Under the pieces are notes generated by a model. The model did not search any database, had not been told where the DNA came from, and saw only the letters and a program-made list of their open reading frames with translations. DNA of 64,000 nt from Pseudomonas nitroreducens (GTDB lineage: Bacteria; Pseudomonadota; Gammaproteobacteria; Pseudomonadales; Pseudomonadaceae), in NCBI RefSeq assembly GCF_024170165.1, contig NZ_JALJXP010000006.1:62001-126000 (forward strand), written 5' to 3'. The translations under genes were made by a program, and so were the position numbers. Shown in pieces: positions 26,627-35,344 of this stretch. Position 1 is the stretch's first letter. Each line of letters opens with the position of its first letter.

Positions 26627-29476
26627 TCAGGCTTCGGCCAGCGCCCGGTTCAGAGCCTGCTCCAGGCTCTGCTTGTAGCGCAGGAAATGTACCGTCTGCA
26701 GCTCCCCGCCTTCACGCATGGCCGACAGGTCCAGGTCGGTGATGTAGCAGGGGTAGCGCTCCTGCCCGCGCCGGCGGTCGAGAATGTGCCGGGCCGCGGC
26801 CTGGAACAGCTCGTTGCCGAACTCCAGTTCCGAGAACTCGCGGTGGTTGCAGAACAGCGTTGTGCGCGCGCGCTGGCCTTCGCCCGGTTCGACGATGGCC
26901 TGCACGTTGTAGAACGGCAATGCTTCCAGCGGCTGCGGCGCGTTGCGTCGCTCGATGCGTTGCGCGCGCTGGTGGCCGTTGGTCACCACCTCGTAGAAGA
27001 GAATGTCGGCGCCCACCGGGCCCTGGGCTTCCAGTAGCGAGATCACGGCGTTGCGACGGTACTGCACCGATTGCAGGAAGCGTTGCAGCGGCAGCAGCAG
27101 GCCTTCCTCGCTGTCGTACTCCTGACGGCGCCGCCAGAGGGCGTTGCGCTCGTCGAGGATGGTGATTTCCGCGCTGCCTTCGTCCAGTCGGTAGAACACC
27201 TGCACGGTATTGGCCCGGCCCAGCGGCAGGATCATGGCGAGGTCGTCGCCCTCCAGCGCGTGCCGGTCCAGTTGCAGGAAGCCGCTGTCGTCCTGGGTAT
27301 CGCCCAGGTGCTCGACCAGCGCCGGCAAGCCGTCGATCACCCGGTGGCTGACGCTGCCGGGTACCAGGTGCAGCAGGTGGAAGTGCTGGCGCACCTGCAA
27401 CAGGTAGCGCCCGCCCTTGCCGCTGGCGAGTTGCGCATGGGCGTCGCGGAACAGGTCTTCCACCCGCTGGGCAATGGCCGTGGCGCGGTTGCGGCAGAAG
27501 CAGCGCACCAGCAAGCGCGGCGGCGGGGCATCGGCGGGCACGGCGTTGAGGAATTCGCGCAGGCAGTCGAGCAGTGCGTGCGGGCCGGAATAGCGGCTGA
27601 CCAGCAGTTCGTTCCAGCTGTTCAGGGTGATCTGGTCGAGGGTCAGCACCAGGTTGTCGCGCACGCCGGAGTAGCCGAGCGAGTCGGTGCGCTCGGTGGT
27701 CATGTGCACGTTCATCTGGCTGTGCTGGCGCAACGGGTCGACACCGACGTTCACCAGCAGCAACACCTGCGATGGCACCGCACTGCGCAGCAGGGCGCTT
27801 TCCGGCACTTCGTCGAGAGGCAGCGGAACGGCCTGCTGCAGGCTGCCCAGCAGGTTCTGCAGTTCGAATTCGGTCAGGTCGCTGGCACCCGGTTGCAGGG
27901 AAAGCCGCGTGGTGGCGTCGATCACGCCATTGCGGTGGCTCCAGGCGAGCAGGTCCATGAGGTCGCGGGCGCGGCGCAGCGGCGCGAAATCGGCCATTTC
28001 CTGCAGCGACAGGTTGCCGCCGAACAGCGCCCAGTACGGCGACTTGCCGGACTCGCCGCCGGGCAGCTGGGCGAGGGTGAGGATGTCTTCGGCCATGTCC
28101 GGGGCGATGCCCGGGTTGATGAACTCGACCTTGCCGGCCTTGCGCTCGAAGGCGGCGTACAGGCGCCGGCCGAGGATGCCCATGTCCCGCGGGTTGATGC
28201 CGCTGGCAGCGTGCTGCAGGCGGGCGAATTGCGAGAGGAAGCGGTAGCTGTGGGTCAGTTCGTTGACCAGCGCACGGCGTTCCAGCAACACCTGGCGCAC
28301 CTTCCACTGGCTGCGACTGTCGAGTTGGGCGAAGGCGCGGCTGTCCCACTTCCAGGGCGCCGAAACGCGCTCCATCACCTTGCGCTGCCAGCTCTTGTGG
28401 CCCTGGCGCGGCGGGCGGCTGAGCTTCTTGCCGACCTTCAGGTAGAGGCAGCGGCGGATCAGTTCCAGGCGCTCGGTTTCGCCGCGCTCCTTGAGGTATT
28501 CCTCCAGGCGGCGATAGAGCATGACGTAGGGGTCGAGTTCCTCCACGTCCAGGCGCCCGGCGTAGATCGCCTGCTTGTAGCGCAGGCTCAGGCAGGACAC
28601 CTGCGGGTGCTCGCTGGCGTAGACCTCGGTGAGCAGCAGCTTGAGCACCGACTTGTAGGGCGACTCGATGCCCTTGAACAGCTGCCACATGCCGGCACCG
28701 ATGAATTCCCCCGGCGGAATGCGTGCCAGGTGGCCGAGGTCGAGGACGTCGTCGGCGCGGATGAAGCGCTTGTTCAGCAGCGTCTGGCAGTAGTCGGCGT
28801 AGCGGTTCTCTTCATAGACCGGCACCAGCCACCAGAGCGGCGTGCGGCCGCCGAGCCAGATGGCGGTGCGGTAGAACTCGTCCAGCAGCAGGTAGTGCTG
28901 GCTGGTGCCGCAGTCGTCGGAGGTCAGCCGGGCCTCGCGGGCGCCCTGGGTGTAGTGCTGCGGGTCGACGAGGAAGCAGTGCACCTCGGCGCCCTGGGTC
29001 GCGGCCCATTGTTCGAGCAGCTCGCACTTGCGGCGCAGCTCGGCCAGCTCTTTTTCCGAAAGATCGGATGCGTGGCAGACCCACAGGTCCAGGTCGCTCT
29101 GCTCGGCCTGCGCGACGGTGCCCAGGCTGCCCATCAGGAACAGCCCGTGGATCGGCAGCGGCGGATTGCCGCGACGGGTCTTGTAGCTGAAGGAGCGGGT
29201 CAGGCGCTGGGCCTCGGCGAGGATCTCGTCGTCCGGGACGAAGTTCGACAGCCCGGCGGGCGTGCTGGCCGAAACGTAGCCGGGCAGCAGCGGGTGGTTC
29301 ACGTCCAGCAGCAGCGGCAACAGCTTGAGAACCAGCTGCTGGCGCGTGGAAAGCGCTTCGCTGGCCCGTTGCAGGCGCGCGGCATTGACCTTGAGGAAGC
29401 GCTGACGCAATTGCGTCAGCACCTTTCGGTCGATGCCGTCGTCGATGTCCGGGCGGATCTCGGGGGTGAGCGTCAT
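26627..29476 (-). CDS. cyaA: Class I adenylate cyclase CyaA
   Basis: A 949-residue cytosolic adenylate cyclase. The N-terminal catalytic region holds the nucleotidyltransferase signature FLMGSLGTVAQAEQSDLDLWVCH (about 105-130) with the DLDLW aspartates, and later VPVYEENRYADYC. The C-terminal half is the large regulatory part. It makes cAMP, in P. aeruginosa mainly for Vfr-dependent control together with CyaB. The length agrees with PA5272. The start is ATG 29476. Confidence 0.94.
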   Translation of the reverse strand: MTLTPEIRPDIDDGIDRKVLTQLRQRFLKVNAARLQRASEALSTRQQLVLKLLPLLLDVNHPLLPGYVSASTPAGLSNFVPDDEILAEAQRLTRSFSYKTRRGNPPLPIHGLFLMGSLGTVAQAEQSDLDLWVCHASDLSEKELAELRRKCELLEQWAATQGAEVHCFLVDPQHYTQGAREARLTSDDCGTSQHYLLLDEFYRTAIWLGGRTPLWWLVPVYEENRYADYCQTLLNKRFIRADDVLDLGHLARIPPGEFIGAGMWQLFKGIESPYKSVLKLLLTEVYASEHPQVSCLSLRYKQAIYAGRLDVEELDPYVMLYRRLEEYLKERGETERLELIRRCLYLKVGKKLSRPPRQGHKSWQRKVMERVSAPWKWDSRAFAQLDSRSQWKVRQVLLERRALVNELTHSYRFLSQFARLQHAASGINPRDMGILGRRLYAAFERKAGKVEFINPGIAPDMAEDILTLAQLPGGESGKSPYWALFGGNLSLQEMADFAPLRRARDLMDLLAWSHRNGVIDATTRLSLQPGASDLTEFELQNLLGSLQQAVPLPLDEVPESALLRSAVPSQVLLLVNVGVDPLRQHSQMNVHMTTERTDSLGYSGVRDNLVLTLDQITLNSWNELLVSRYSGPHALLDCLREFLNAVPADAPPPRLLVRCFCRNRATAIAQRVEDLFRDAHAQLASGKGGRYLLQVRQHFHLLHLVPGSVSHRVIDGLPALVEHLGDTQDDSGFLQLDRHALEGDDLAMILPLGRANTVQVFYRLDEGSAEITILDERNALWRRRQEYDSEEGLLLPLQRFLQSVQYRRNAVISLLEAQGPVGADILFYEVVTNGHQRAQRIERRNAPQPLEALPFYNVQAIVEPGEGQRARTTLFCNHREFSELEFGNELFQAAARHILDRRRGQERYPCYITDLDLSAMREGGELQTVHFLRYKQSLEQALNRALAEA

Positions 29477-29568
29477 GGCGTACTGCTGTCTGGCCAGCGG
29501 CGCCGCATCAGGGAATGCGGCGCTCGGAAGTGTGCCAGTTTATCGCCCGCTCGCGGGGGAACTTGAGG

Positions 29569-29802
29569 TCAGCCGCGCAGGATGCCGAGCAGGACCTGGG
29601 CGTGCTCGGCGGCGTCGAGACCCAGGTTGGTGAGATAGCCGCCGTCCTGTTTGTCGATCAGCCCCTTGGCGTGAAGCCGACCGGCAGCCGCCACGGCCTG
29701 GGCGGAGGCGTCGTGGTGGACTTTCAATCCCGCCTGGCTGTTCTCCAGGTCATAGAGCGCCAGCAGGTCCAGTTCCTCAACCATTTCTTTCGTGAAAGCC
29801 AT
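29569..29802 (-). CDS. TIGR02647 family protein
   Basis: A 77-residue protein beginning MAFTKEMVEELDLLALYDLEN and continuing LKVHHDASAQAVAAAGRLHAKGLIDKQDGGYLTNLG. It resembles a small winged-helix/HTH protein and matches the TIGR02647 conserved family found next to cyaA in pseudomonads (PA5271). Its function is unknown. It is followed by cyaA on the same strand. Confidence 0.85.
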   Translation of the reverse strand: MAFTKEMVEELDLLALYDLENSQAGLKVHHDASAQAVAAAGRLHAKGLIDKQDGGYLTNLGLDAAEHAQVLLGILRG

Positions 29803-29883
29803 TCGCCTAACTCCCGATGGTCAATGAGGCCTCAGTGTAGTCTCAAGTCCGACCGGTTCGGCAAGCGCTGTTATGTCGCTGTC

Positions 29884-30165
29884 TCATTCGGCAACAGTAC
29901 CGTCGGGCAGGGTCGGCAGCGCGCGCAGGGCCTGCTCGTACCACTCGCCGTTGAACGGACGGTCTTCGGCGAGCATCGCCTCGATCTCGTGGGCGAGCAC
30001 CAGCGCCATCAGGTGCAGGGCGTCCTCGCGTTCGTAGCCGACCAGGGTCAGCTTGTTGAACACCGCACGGGCCGCCGCCGGGCTCTCGCTTTCGATCTGG
30101 TTTTCGATGGCCTGGATCAGGGTGTCTTCGGCGAAGGCCTCTTCGCTGTCGTCTTGCTCGCTCAT
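29884..30165 (-). CDS. Conserved hypothetical acidic protein
   Basis: A 93-residue, acidic, mostly helical protein with no signal peptide (EDTLIQAIENQIESESPAAARAVFNKLTLVGYEREDALHLMALVLAHEIEAML). I know of close relatives in the same place in other pseudomonads but of no function. The ATG at 30165 with upstream GGAG is preferred to the GTG one codon earlier. It is divergent from the CorA-like gene. Confidence 0.8.
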   Translation of the reverse strand: MSEQDDSEEAFAEDTLIQAIENQIESESPAAARAVFNKLTLVGYEREDALHLMALVLAHEIEAMLAEDRPFNGEWYEQALRALPTLPDGTVAE

Positions 30166-30254
30166 CACGGGATGCTCCGCTGGACTTGTGAAGCGCCGGG
30201 AAGTTGGCCAACCTGCGGGGCAACTTACGGTGCGTAAAAGGATTGTCGGGCGTC

Positions 30255-31220
30255 ATGATCACCTATTACACCCTCGTCGGCGACCGCCTGGTGCGCCACA
30301 ACGGCAACGAGTGCCATGGCATGCCCAAGGACACGCTGTGGATCGACCTGTTCCAGCCCACGGCGGAAGAGGAACAGTTGCTGGAGTCGATCATCGAGGT
30401 GGATGTGCCGACCCGCGAGGAAATGGCCGAGATCGAGGACTCCTCGCGCTTCTACGAGAGCAATGGCGCGCTGTACATGACCACCAGCGTGGTTGGTGGC
30501 ATCCGCGAGCACAATCCCACCGTCTCGGAAGTCACCTGCGTGCTGACGCCGCACTGGCTGGTGACGGTGCGCTACACCGACCTGCTGGCCTTCCGCACCT
30601 TCGAGACGCGCACCCAGCGCGGCGGCTGCGAAGGGCGCAGCGACCAGCTGTTCGTGACCCTGATGGACAGCGTGGTGGACCGCATCGCGGACGTGCTGGA
30701 GATCGTCCAGAAGCAGCTCGACAGTCTGGGCAGCAGTATCTTCCGCGAAGGCCCGGCCAGCGAGAAGGCCGACCTGCAGGAAGTGGTCAAGCAGCTGGGG
30801 CGCAAGAACTCGCTGCTGTCCAAGCTCAACGAGAGCCTGTTGAGCATCAGCCGGCCGTTGTCCTATTTCCGCCAGGGCAGCAACGGCTGGATCAGCGACG
30901 AGGTCAAGCTCGGCATGAAGTCGGTGGAACGCGACGTGCGCTCGCTCAGCGAGTACCAGACGAAGATGGCCGGGGAGATCACCTTCCTGCTGGATGCCAC
31001 CCTGGGCCTGATCAATATCGAGCAGAACAGCATCATCAAGGTGTTCTCCATCGCTGCCGTGCTGTTCCTGCCGCCGACCCTGGTGGGCACGGTGTATGGC
31101 ATGAACTTCGCGCACATGCCCGAGTTGCAGTGGCTGGCCGGCTACCCCATGGCGCTGGTGGCGATGGTCATCTCGGCGATCATTCCCTACTACTGGTTCA
31201 AGTACAAAGGCTGGCTCTAG
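30255..31220 (+). CDS. CorA-like Mg2+/divalent cation transporter
   Basis: A 321-residue protein: a cytoplasmic alpha/beta and long-helix domain (1-255), then two C-terminal TM helices separated by the signature YGMNF (about 283-287), with PELQWLAGYPMAL after it. Pentameric CorA-type channels import Mg2+ or related ions. The ATG at 30255 begins MITYYTLVGDRLVRH. The position near cyaA corresponds to PA5268. Confidence 0.92.
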   Translation: MITYYTLVGDRLVRHNGNECHGMPKDTLWIDLFQPTAEEEQLLESIIEVDVPTREEMAEIEDSSRFYESNGALYMTTSVVGGIREHNPTVSEVTCVLTPHWLVTVRYTDLLAFRTFETRTQRGGCEGRSDQLFVTLMDSVVDRIADVLEIVQKQLDSLGSSIFREGPASEKADLQEVVKQLGRKNSLLSKLNESLLSISRPLSYFRQGSNGWISDEVKLGMKSVERDVRSLSEYQTKMAGEITFLLDATLGLINIEQNSIIKVFSIAAVLFLPPTLVGTVYGMNFAHMPELQWLAGYPMALVAMVISAIIPYYWFKYKGWL

Positions 31221-31301
31221 ACGGGTTGATACGGGTCAAGAAAGGCTTGCGGCACGGGTAGCACAGTGGAGGGCCGTCCCCACGTCTCACAGGAGGAGAC
31301 C

Positions 31302-32348
31302 ATGGCCCAGCAGTCCAAGCCCCGGCAGCCCATTTCCCAGGAGAGCCTGCCGCAACCTGAAGCCGGCAAGCCCGACACCGCGGCACTGCCCGGCGCGACC
31401 ACCGAGGGTGGCGCGCAGATCCAGGCGCAGAGCCAGGGCCCGGTCGCGCTGACCGTCGCCATGGCCCCGCGCGGCAGCAACGAGGACTCCGCCTCCGCCC
31501 AGTTGCCCGCCAGCTATCCCTACCGCAAGCGCCTGCAGCGCAGGGAGTACGAGAAGGCCAAGGCCGAGCTGCAGATCGAGTTGCTGAAGGTGCAGAGCTG
31601 GGTGAAGGAGACCGGCCAGCGCATCGTCCTGCTCTTCGAGGGCCGTGATGCTGCCGGCAAGGGCGGCACCATCAAGCGCTTCACCGAACACCTCAACCCG
31701 CGCGGCGCCCGCGTGGTGGCGCTGGAGAAACCCAGCGACGCCGAGCGCGGCCAGTGGTACTTCCAGCGCTACATCCAGCACCTGCCCACGGCCGGTGAAA
31801 TCGTCTTCTTCGACCGCTCCTGGTACAACCGCGCTGGCGTCGAGCGGGTGATGGGTTTCTGCTCGCCGCGCCAGTACCTGGAGTTCATGCAGCAGACGCC
31901 GGAGCTGGAGCGCATGCTGGTGCGCAACGGTATCCACCTGTTCAAGTTCTGGTTCTCGGTGAGCCGCGAGGAGCAGCTGCGCCGCTTCGTTTCGCGCCGC
32001 GACGACCCGCTCAAGCACTGGAAGCTGTCGCCCATCGACATCCAGTCGCTGGACCGCTGGGACGACTACACCCAGGCCAAGGAGGCGATGTTCTTCCACA
32101 CCGACACTGCCGACGCGCCCTGGGTGGTGGTCAAGTCCGACGACAAGAAGCGCGCGCGGCTCAATTGCCTGCGGCACTTCCTGCATAGCCTGGATTACCC
32201 GGACAAGAACCCGAAGATCGCCCGCGCCCCGGATGCGCTGCTGACGGGCCGCGCCGCGCTGATGGACCGGGACGAGCTGGAGCGTCCGGGGCAATCGGTG
32301 GTGCCGGCGCAGGTCCCGGCGCCGGAGTCGGAGCCTGTCCCGGCCTGA
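31302..32348 (+). CDS. ppk2: Polyphosphate kinase 2 (PPK2)
   Basis: A 348-residue PPK2 family enzyme that transfers phosphate between polyphosphate and nucleotides. Walker A GRDAAGKGG is at 114-122, EKPSDAERGQWYFQRYI follows, the Walker B/lid motif DRSWYNRAGVERVMGF is near 178, and FKFWFSVSREEQLRRF follows. An N-terminal Pro/Gln/Ala-rich tail of about 70 residues precedes the domain, as in P. aeruginosa PA0141. The ribosome site AGGAGGAG is strong. Whether NDP or NMP is the acceptor cannot be told, but single-domain PPK2 with such tails usually makes GTP/ATP from NDPs. Confidence 0.9.
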   Translation: MAQQSKPRQPISQESLPQPEAGKPDTAALPGATTEGGAQIQAQSQGPVALTVAMAPRGSNEDSASAQLPASYPYRKRLQRREYEKAKAELQIELLKVQSWVKETGQRIVLLFEGRDAAGKGGTIKRFTEHLNPRGARVVALEKPSDAERGQWYFQRYIQHLPTAGEIVFFDRSWYNRAGVERVMGFCSPRQYLEFMQQTPELERMLVRNGIHLFKFWFSVSREEQLRRFVSRRDDPLKHWKLSPIDIQSLDRWDDYTQAKEAMFFHTDTADAPWVVVKSDDKKRARLNCLRHFLHSLDYPDKNPKIARAPDALLTGRAALMDRDELERPGQSVVPAQVPAPESEPVPA

Positions 32349-32352
32349 GGCG

Positions 32353-33120
32353 CTACTGCTGGCTGATCAGCATGAGCTGGCCGGAGACGGCGCGGGCGTT
32401 GCGATCAACGATGATCGGCGCCCAGGGCCGGCCGGAGGCGCTGACCAGGGCGTTGCTCTTGCTGTTCATGTCCAGCAGCGCCTTGCTCAGGTATTCCCAG
32501 CGGGTGCGCAGTTTCTTGGTCGCGTCACTCTCGGGCAGCTGGTCGATGCGCTGGGAGAGCAGCGGCACCAGCACGCTTTCGTCCTGGCCGAGGTATTCCT
32601 GCGGCTGCTCGCGGGCCAGCTCCAGGCCGCTCATGTAGGCGCGGCCCAGGTACTGAGTGGCGAGGTATTCCACGCGCACCGGCAGCTCCCACAGCGGAAT
32701 CTGGCTGGCGTCGGCGGTGGCGGGGACGAAACGTTCGATCTGGTTGAGCAGGTCACGCAGGGAGCGGCTCAGGTCCTGGTTGTAGCGCCAGGGCAGGTCT
32801 TCTTCCTTGGGGCCGTAGGAAACGCCATTGCGAATCTGGGTAACGAAGGCATCGTGCGCCTTCTTCAACGCGTCATCGGACTTGGGGTAGCCCTTGACCG
32901 CGTTGTCCAGCGTGGCCAGGTCCTTCTCCAGCTGGGCGGCGTGGGTTTCCTGGAAGCCTTCGCCGCGCAGCAGCAACAGGCTGTTGATCGAGCGGCAGGT
33001 GTACACCTGCAGGGTCTGCAGCTGCAGTTCCTCGCTGGGGAGGTTGGCCTGGGCGGCGAGGGCGAAGAGTCCGAAACAGCACAGCATGAACCCACGAACG
33101 ACATCGAGATTCCGGAGCAT
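32353..33120 (-). CDS. Exported hypothetical protein
   Basis: 255 residues with an N-terminal hydrophobic signal (RGFMLCCFGLFALAAQA) and a mostly helical mature part (LQVYTCRSINSLLLLRGEGF; LRDLLNQIERFVPA). There are no known catalytic motifs. It is convergent with ppk2 (4-bp gap). I recognise it only as a Pseudomonas-conserved periplasmic protein of unknown role. Confidence 0.75.
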   Translation of the reverse strand: MLRNLDVVRGFMLCCFGLFALAAQANLPSEELQLQTLQVYTCRSINSLLLLRGEGFQETHAAQLEKDLATLDNAVKGYPKSDDALKKAHDAFVTQIRNGVSYGPKEEDLPWRYNQDLSRSLRDLLNQIERFVPATADASQIPLWELPVRVEYLATQYLGRAYMSGLELAREQPQEYLGQDESVLVPLLSQRIDQLPESDATKKLRTRWEYLSKALLDMNSKSNALVSASGRPWAPIIVDRNARAVSGQLMLISQQ

Positions 33121-33281
33121 GGCGGAGGCGTCCTTATTGTTATTGTGAGCCGCGCGATTCGCCGGGTGTGTGTCTTTTTGGCGCCAGAAACGCAGCTATT
33201 CCTAGGCTAGCCGCGAACGAAGCGGCTGCAACCGACCGAAAGAGTGATTTGTGCAGCTGATGCTGGATACGGGGGAAGGTG

Positions 33282-33339
33282 CCGGCGGAAGGCTGGAGGG
33301 GGAGGACCGCTCTGGGGAGAGAGCCGGACCTTCCGCCGG
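33282..33339. repeat. Inverted repeat downstream of the outer-membrane protein gene
   Basis: CCGGCGGAAGG (33282-33292) and CCTTCCGCCGG (33329-33339) are perfect 11-bp arms with a 36-bp G-rich spacer. It lies 23 bp after the 33363 stop and may be a 3' mRNA structure. There is no T run. Confidence 0.5.
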
Positions 33340-33362
33340 GCTTTAACGCGAACGGAGCGGCG

Positions 33363-33860
33363 TCAGAAGCGCCAGTAGGCCGAGAGGGTGGTCTGGTCGA
33401 GGTCGATATCGCCGACGTCCAGGTATTCCTGCTCCAGGCGCACGCCCAGACCGCCAATCACGTCCATCTCGCCGCCGAAGCCGTAGAGCGCGTCCACGTC
33501 GTCGGACTTGCCGGCGGCATCCTTATCGGCGTGCCAGGCGTGCACGCCGGCGATGCCGTACAGGCGGATGCGCTGGCCGATGGGGAAGCCCAGGTGCACG
33601 TTGGCCTGCAGCGATTGACCGTCGAAGTGCTTGTCGCCGTCGCTCATGTTGCCGAAGTCGACCACCGCGCCTTCCAGGGACAGGTAGTTGTTCAGGCGGT
33701 AGCCGGCGTACAGCTTGTAGCTGTCGTCCTGGTCGTCGAAGGAGCGGTCGTCGATTTCCAGGCGGGTGACACCGCCCCCGACATAGAGGCCGCTGTCATC
33801 GGCCATCGCCAGGGCCGGAGCGGTCAGGGCGAGGGCGCAGAGGAGTTTCGAAAGGCGCAT
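33363..33860 (-). CDS. Small outer-membrane beta-barrel protein
   Basis: 165 residues. The signal peptide is about 20 residues (MRLSKLLCALALTAPALAMA). About eight amphipathic strands with aromatic girdles follow (GLYVGGGVTRLEI, YKLYAGYRLNNYLSLEGAVVDFG, LGFPIGQRIRLYGIAGVHAW), and the last residue is Phe (TTLSAYWRF), the BAM recognition feature. It resembles the OmpA-like/OprF-beta porin-fold family ('outer membrane beta-barrel'). No peptidoglycan-binding domain is present. Confidence 0.82.
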   Translation of the reverse strand: MRLSKLLCALALTAPALAMADDSGLYVGGGVTRLEIDDRSFDDQDDSYKLYAGYRLNNYLSLEGAVVDFGNMSDGDKHFDGQSLQANVHLGFPIGQRIRLYGIAGVHAWHADKDAAGKSDDVDALYGFGGEMDVIGGLGVRLEQEYLDVGDIDLDQTTLSAYWRF

Positions 33861-34049
33861 AGGATTCCCTTGCGGCCGGCGTGGAGTGCCGGCCGCCTTG
33901 CTGTCTTGCGGAGGGTGGGGTGCCGCTCTGGCGCGGGCCTTTCGGCGCCGGCGCGGCGGCGGGGGCATTAGAGCGGGGCGGTAGCGTGCGCGACCATCGA
34001 AGCTTGTCGAGAGTCGTCTGGCTTTTGTTCTAGAGGCTTTCGCCGGGCG

Positions 34050-34739
34050 TCAGGCGTGGGCCGCCTGGCGCAGGCGTTCGCGGTCCAGTATCTCGATGCC
34101 GCCATAGCTCAGGCGCACGATGCCCTGGGCTTCCAGCTCCTTGAGGATCTGGTTGGTGGTCTGCCGCGACAGCGACAGCATGGCCGCCAGCTGCTCCTGT
34201 GGCAGGTGCAGTTCGCGCTTGGCGGTGGCCGACTCGCCGTAGCCTTCGGCGATCATCAGCAGGCGCCGGGCCAGGCGCGGCGCGGCCGGCAGCAGCGACA
34301 GCTCCTCCAGCACGGCGAAGGTGATGCGCAGCTTGTGGCTCATCAGCAGGGCGAAGTCGCGCCAGTATTCCGGGTGCTGCGCGAGCAGGGCCTGCAGCGG
34401 TGCCACGGGCACCTGCAGCAGCACGGTGGCACCTTCGGCGTAGGCGTCGTGGGTGCGCGGCTGGCCGTCGAACAGGCAGATCTCGCCGAACCAGTTGGGC
34501 GCTTCCACCAGCGCCAGCAGCGCTTCCTTGCCGGTCTCGCCGACCACGCTGACACGCATCGCGCCTTCCACCACGCAGTACAGGCCACACGGTGCGTCGC
34601 CGCGGGCAAACAGGCGCTGGCCGGCAGGCAGGCGACGCACCACGGCGGCGTCGCGCAGGGCCTGGCGCAGGCCCTCGGGGAGGGTCTGGAACCAGCGGCC
34701 ATCTTGCAGGCAGGCGAGGTAGGGCTTGGCGTCGGTCAT
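34050..34739 (-). CDS. Crp/Fnr-family transcriptional regulator
   Basis: 229 residues. The cyclic-nucleotide-binding-like barrel (about 15-130) has LPAGQRLFARGDAPCGLYCVVEGAMRVSV and FGEICLFDGQPRTHDAYAEGATVL. The C-terminal HTH_Crp domain (about 160-220) has LPQEQLAAMLSLSRQTTNQILKELEAQGIV. The Arg-Thr pair at the end of FDGQPRTH is where Crp contacts cAMP. There is no N-terminal Cys cluster, so it is not an FNR iron-sulfur sensor. The gene is divergent from an Mpo1-like gene 74 bp away, with an imperfect palindrome in between. Confidence 0.88.
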   Translation of the reverse strand: MTDAKPYLACLQDGRWFQTLPEGLRQALRDAAVVRRLPAGQRLFARGDAPCGLYCVVEGAMRVSVVGETGKEALLALVEAPNWFGEICLFDGQPRTHDAYAEGATVLLQVPVAPLQALLAQHPEYWRDFALLMSHKLRITFAVLEELSLLPAAPRLARRLLMIAEGYGESATAKRELHLPQEQLAAMLSLSRQTTNQILKELEAQGIVRLSYGGIEILDRERLRQAAHA

Positions 34740-34745
34740 GGGCAA

Positions 34746-34761
34746 TGTCGGCTAGCTGACA
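34746..34761. promoter_or_regulatory. Imperfect palindrome between crp-like and mpo1-like genes
   Basis: TGTCGGCTAGCTGACA is a 16-bp dyad with one mismatched pair. It lies 7 bp before the regulator's ATG in a 74-bp divergent promoter, a reasonable autoregulatory operator. Confidence 0.4.
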
Positions 34762-34813
34762 GAGTGGCAAGGCACAGATCGCCATCATGCCAGTACCTTG
34801 CGGGAGAACAACA

Positions 34814-35338
34814 ATGAAAACTCTGGTCGACCACCTTGCCCAATATGCCGCCTACCACCGTGACCGGCGGAATATCGTCAGCCATTTCATCGGCATCCCG
34901 ATGATCGTGCTGGCTATCGCCACCCTGCTGTCGCGCCCCGGCTTCGAGCTGGCCGGCCTGCTGGTCTCGCCCGCTACTTTGCTGGCGCTGGCCTCGGTGG
35001 TCTTCTACCTGCGCCTGGACCTGCGTTTCGGCCTGCTGATGACCGCGCTGCTGGCGCTGTCGCTGTGGCTGGGCGCCGGCTTTGCCGCCGGCAGCACCGC
35101 CTACTGGCTCACCTGGGGCATCGGCCTGTTCGTGGTGGGCTGGATCATCCAGTTCGTCGGCCACTACTACGAGGGACGCAAGCCGGCCTTCGTCGATGAC
35201 CTCACGGGGCTGATCGTCGGCCCGCTGTTCGTTGCCGCCGAAGCAGCTTTTCTGCTTGGCCTGCGCGATGAAGTGCGCCACGCCGTGGAGGAGCGCGCCG
35301 GCCCCACCTGTATCCGCGAGAAGAAGGCGACTGCCTGA
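34814..35338 (+). CDS. Mpo1-like (DUF962) membrane protein
   Basis: 174 residues with about four TM segments. It has two His-containing motifs of the Mpo1/DUF962 family: YAAYHRDRRNIVSHFIGIPM at the N-terminus and IQFVGHYYEGRKPAFVDDL in the second half. Yeast Mpo1 is an Fe2+-dependent dioxygenase that alpha-oxidises 2-hydroxy fatty acids, so a fatty-acid role is plausible. The ATG at 34814 is preceded by GGGAG. It is probably controlled by the divergent Crp-like regulator. Confidence 0.85.
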   Translation: MKTLVDHLAQYAAYHRDRRNIVSHFIGIPMIVLAIATLLSRPGFELAGLLVSPATLLALASVVFYLRLDLRFGLLMTALLALSLWLGAGFAAGSTAYWLTWGIGLFVVGWIIQFVGHYYEGRKPAFVDDLTGLIVGPLFVAAEAAFLLGLRDEVRHAVEERAGPTCIREKKATA

Positions 35339-35344
35339 TTCGAG

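Noticed and set aside
27071-29566. 831-codon plus-strand frame opposite cyaA
   Set aside because: Shadow of cyaA, with composition of a reverse-complement frame and no recognisable domain.
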